DNA of 64,000 nucleotides. Source: Chondrocystis sp. NIES-4102 (GTDB lineage: Bacteria > Cyanobacteriota > Cyanobacteriia > Cyanobacteriales > Xenococcaceae). The stretch is taken from contig AP018282.1 in NCBI GenBank assembly GCA_002368355.1, positions 97,735 through 161,734 of the forward strand, written 5' to 3'. Position 1 is the first letter of the stretch. The number at the start of each line of letters is the position of its first letter. The position numbers and the translations under genes were made by a program. Below, in pieces: positions 62,608-64,000 of this stretch. Below the pieces are notes generated by a model, which was not told the DNA's origin, did not search any database, and was given only the letters and a program-made list of their open reading frames with translations.

Positions 62608-63213
62608 TTAATTGTTTGCTATCTGTCTAATAAAATCTGACTCGATAGTTAAAGGACTTTCGGTAAACCCTCGATTCACAAAAGATTCTAGAGTATCAGC
62701 AGCTAAGTTGGGCAAAGAGATACTTGTTGATATCTCTGCATAACCATTTGTCTTTAATTGATAGAAAATAATCTTATTGTCTTGCCAAAACCATACTTCT
62801 TTAATGCCAATGGATTGATACTTTTTCAAATCGTCAATACCACCGCTAGAAAAAATGACTTCGATCGCTAAATCTGGAAGCTCTTTATCTGTACCGAAGG
62901 CAAAACTAACATCTGGCTCTTTTCCCACATTAGGTTTATTGCTCAACCTGGTCGATCTCATGGGAAAATAAATTAAGTTTAACTGTCTACAATAAGCGAT
63001 TACCAGAATAGCAATTGTGGCAGCAATTCTTTCGTGATTTTTGCTGGGAGACACTAAAGTAATTACTCCGTTAAAGTAGGCAACTCGATAACCCAAATAT
63101 TCTTCTGAATCAAATTTCTCATAATCATTCCAAGTCATTCCAGCCAAACTCAATGTTTGATCTTGATCTTGGAGACGTTCTGCATCTATCGGCAATGGAA
63201 GATTGATTAACAA
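62608..63213 (-). CDS. Uma2-family (DUF820) putative endonuclease
   Basis: A 201-residue Uma2 protein with the PD-(D/E)XK layout: FNGVITLVSPSKNHERIA, then EPDVSFAF, then LAIEVIFSSGGIDDLKKYQS and IKEVWFWQDNKIIFYQL. The family is greatly expanded in cyanobacteria and its role is unknown. Alone here, on the strand opposite to the surrounding copper genes; probably a passenger. Confidence 0.85.
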   Translation of the reverse strand: MLINLPLPIDAERLQDQDQTLSLAGMTWNDYEKFDSEEYLGYRVAYFNGVITLVSPSKNHERIAATIAILVIAYCRQLNLIYFPMRSTRLSNKPNVGKEPDVSFAFGTDKELPDLAIEVIFSSGGIDDLKKYQSIGIKEVWFWQDNKIIFYQLKTNGYAEISTSISLPNLAADTLESFVNRGFTESPLTIESDFIRQIANN

Positions 63214-63420
63214 AGTGTTGACTTTTCTATAAGTTAATCTAGATATTTATCTAGCCTAACATTTTTGTGTAGCGATCAATTTTAATAAACCTAAATCCTC
63301 AAGCAAAAAAAAGAAAATCCGACTCAAACTCAGCTAAAAATTTTTAGATAATTTTAATCAAAATTTACTCATATTTAAATAGAGCGATTGCAATATTTCT
63401 TTACAGAATAGACTTGTCGA

Positions 63421-63437
63421 TTTCATCTTGATTTCAT
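63421..63437 (+). promoter_or_regulatory. TTTCAT-N5-TTTCAT box before the second DUF305 gene
   Basis: TTTCAT-CTTGA-TTTCAT, 167 bases before ATG 63604, in its direction. The 391-base gap between the Uma2 and DUF305 genes holds this and little else. Confidence 0.65.
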
Positions 63438-63603
63438 CTAGAGGTGAAATGCTTAAAGATAGATACGGTAAGTTTTACTTTTACAGATCAAAAATTTTAG
63501 TTGATTTGTAACTCTACAATTGTTTATTAACAAAAACTAGGTAAAAAATCTCTAAATATTTTTTGATTTAGATTTAGCCACAAATAACAAAAGGCGATGA
63601 ATT

Positions 63604-64000
63604 ATGAAGAACAAATCTTTAATTCGTTTTTCGCTCGCTGTAGTTAGCAGCAGCATTTTGATAGGACTGTCGCTCGCTAACCCTACAGAAGCCCAAATGC
63701 AAAACAATGGGAGAGATTCGCACCATCCTCAGAATTCTCCTAAACCCAATCCTGGGAGGATGGGTTCTGGTATGGGAATGATGGATAGACAGCAAGTAGA
63801 TCGACATTTTATTGAAAAAATGATTCTTCATCATCGAGGGGTGATAGAAATGGCAGATCTTGCCATCAGCAAAGCCAAACATCCCGAAATCAAAGAACTG
63901 GCTGAAGCCATCAAAAAAGACCAAAATAGTGAAATCGAACAAATGACAGCCTGGTACAAACAGTGGTATAACGCTGAAGTACCTACTTCATCATCCAATA
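63604..64000 (+). CDS. Exported DUF305 protein, cut by the window end
   Basis: From ATG 63604 (AAGG nearby) the frame is open to the window end, giving at least 132 residues. There is a signal peptide ending TEAQ, a Met/His/Pro-rich start (GRMGSGMGMMDRQ), then a DUF305 half: HFIEKMILHHRGVIEMADLA.. and EQMTAWYKQWYNAEVP. It is related to the gene at 61798 and probably a periplasmic copper-binding protein. The remainder lies outside. Confidence 0.85.
   Translation, partial: MKNKSLIRFSLAVVSSSILIGLSLANPTEAQMQNNGRDSHHPQNSPKPNPGRMGSGMGMMDRQQVDRHFIEKMILHHRGVIEMADLAISKAKHPEIKELAEAIKKDQNSEIEQMTAWYKQWYNAEVPTSSSN

Noticed and set aside
63619..63942. Minus-strand 107-codon frame at the right edge
   Set aside because: It is complementary to a DUF305 gene with signal peptide on the plus strand.
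1..64000. tRNA or rRNA genes
   Set aside because: No cloverleaf or rRNA segment was recognised by eye; a tRNAscan-SE run would settle it.

Overview
The window is a stretch of cyanobacterial DNA, most likely part of a large plasmid. The host call rests on scattered HIP1 octamers (GCGATCGC), AT-rich composition, and families typical of cyanobacteria: a CyRepA1-type plasmid replication protein, three DUF2808 loci, RppA/RppB-like regulators and an IsiB-type flavodoxin. The plasmid call rests on the replication protein beside iterons, conjugation-type secretion genes, a PRTRC gene cluster, a HigBA toxin-antitoxin pair and a tyrosine recombinase. No tRNA, rRNA or CRISPR array was recognised.

Layout. 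(1) 1-13543: a type IV secretion-like operon (VirB2-, VirB3/B4-, VirB6-, VirB8-, VirB9- and VirB10-like proteins) with two large unknown proteins before it and a higBA module between. (2) 13867-23378, all on the minus strand: a stress or metal cluster with two rubrerythrin-like proteins, a Rieske protein, beta-carbonic anhydrase, a bestrophin broken by a stop codon, aquaporin, metallophosphatase and a VIT1-like transporter, ending in an RppA/RppB-like two-component system. Several genes share a GGTAG direct-repeat promoter. (3) 23464-23809: relics of mutM and possibly of an IS. (4) 23826-27464: a PRTRC cluster that looks like a bacterial ubiquitin-type conjugation set (E1-like ThiF, JAMM peptidase, a protein with an E2-like PNI-x3-G-x2-C signature, and a ubiquitin-like protein with a C-terminal extension). 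(5) 27606-38916: a membrane PD-(D/E)XK-like protein, plasmid maintenance proteins, a UvrD-like helicase, the CyRepA1 replication protein, an iteron region (candidate origin), an HTH protein, another plasmid protein and an integrase. (6) 39024-64000: a heavy-metal (probably copper or silver) island with TolC, adaptor and two RND pumps, a CDF exporter, DUF190, DUF2808 proteins, two paralogous two-component systems, PCMT-like methyltransferase, four-helix copper-binding protein, flavodoxin, Uma2 nuclease and two DUF305 proteins.

The metal island appears to be one regulon: about fifteen copies of TTTCAT-N5-TTTCAT lie in its intergenic regions, almost one per transcription unit. At 42.5 kb two back-to-back boxes sit between two mirror-image operons (tolC-RR-HK and DUF2808-RR-HK). 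The strongest candidates for new biology are the PRTRC conjugation-like set, the TTTCAT regulon, the GGTAG regulon, and a palindromic repeat placed in the same reading frame inside two unrelated genes. Several genes carry single in-frame stops or are relics, so parts of the replicon seem to be decaying.
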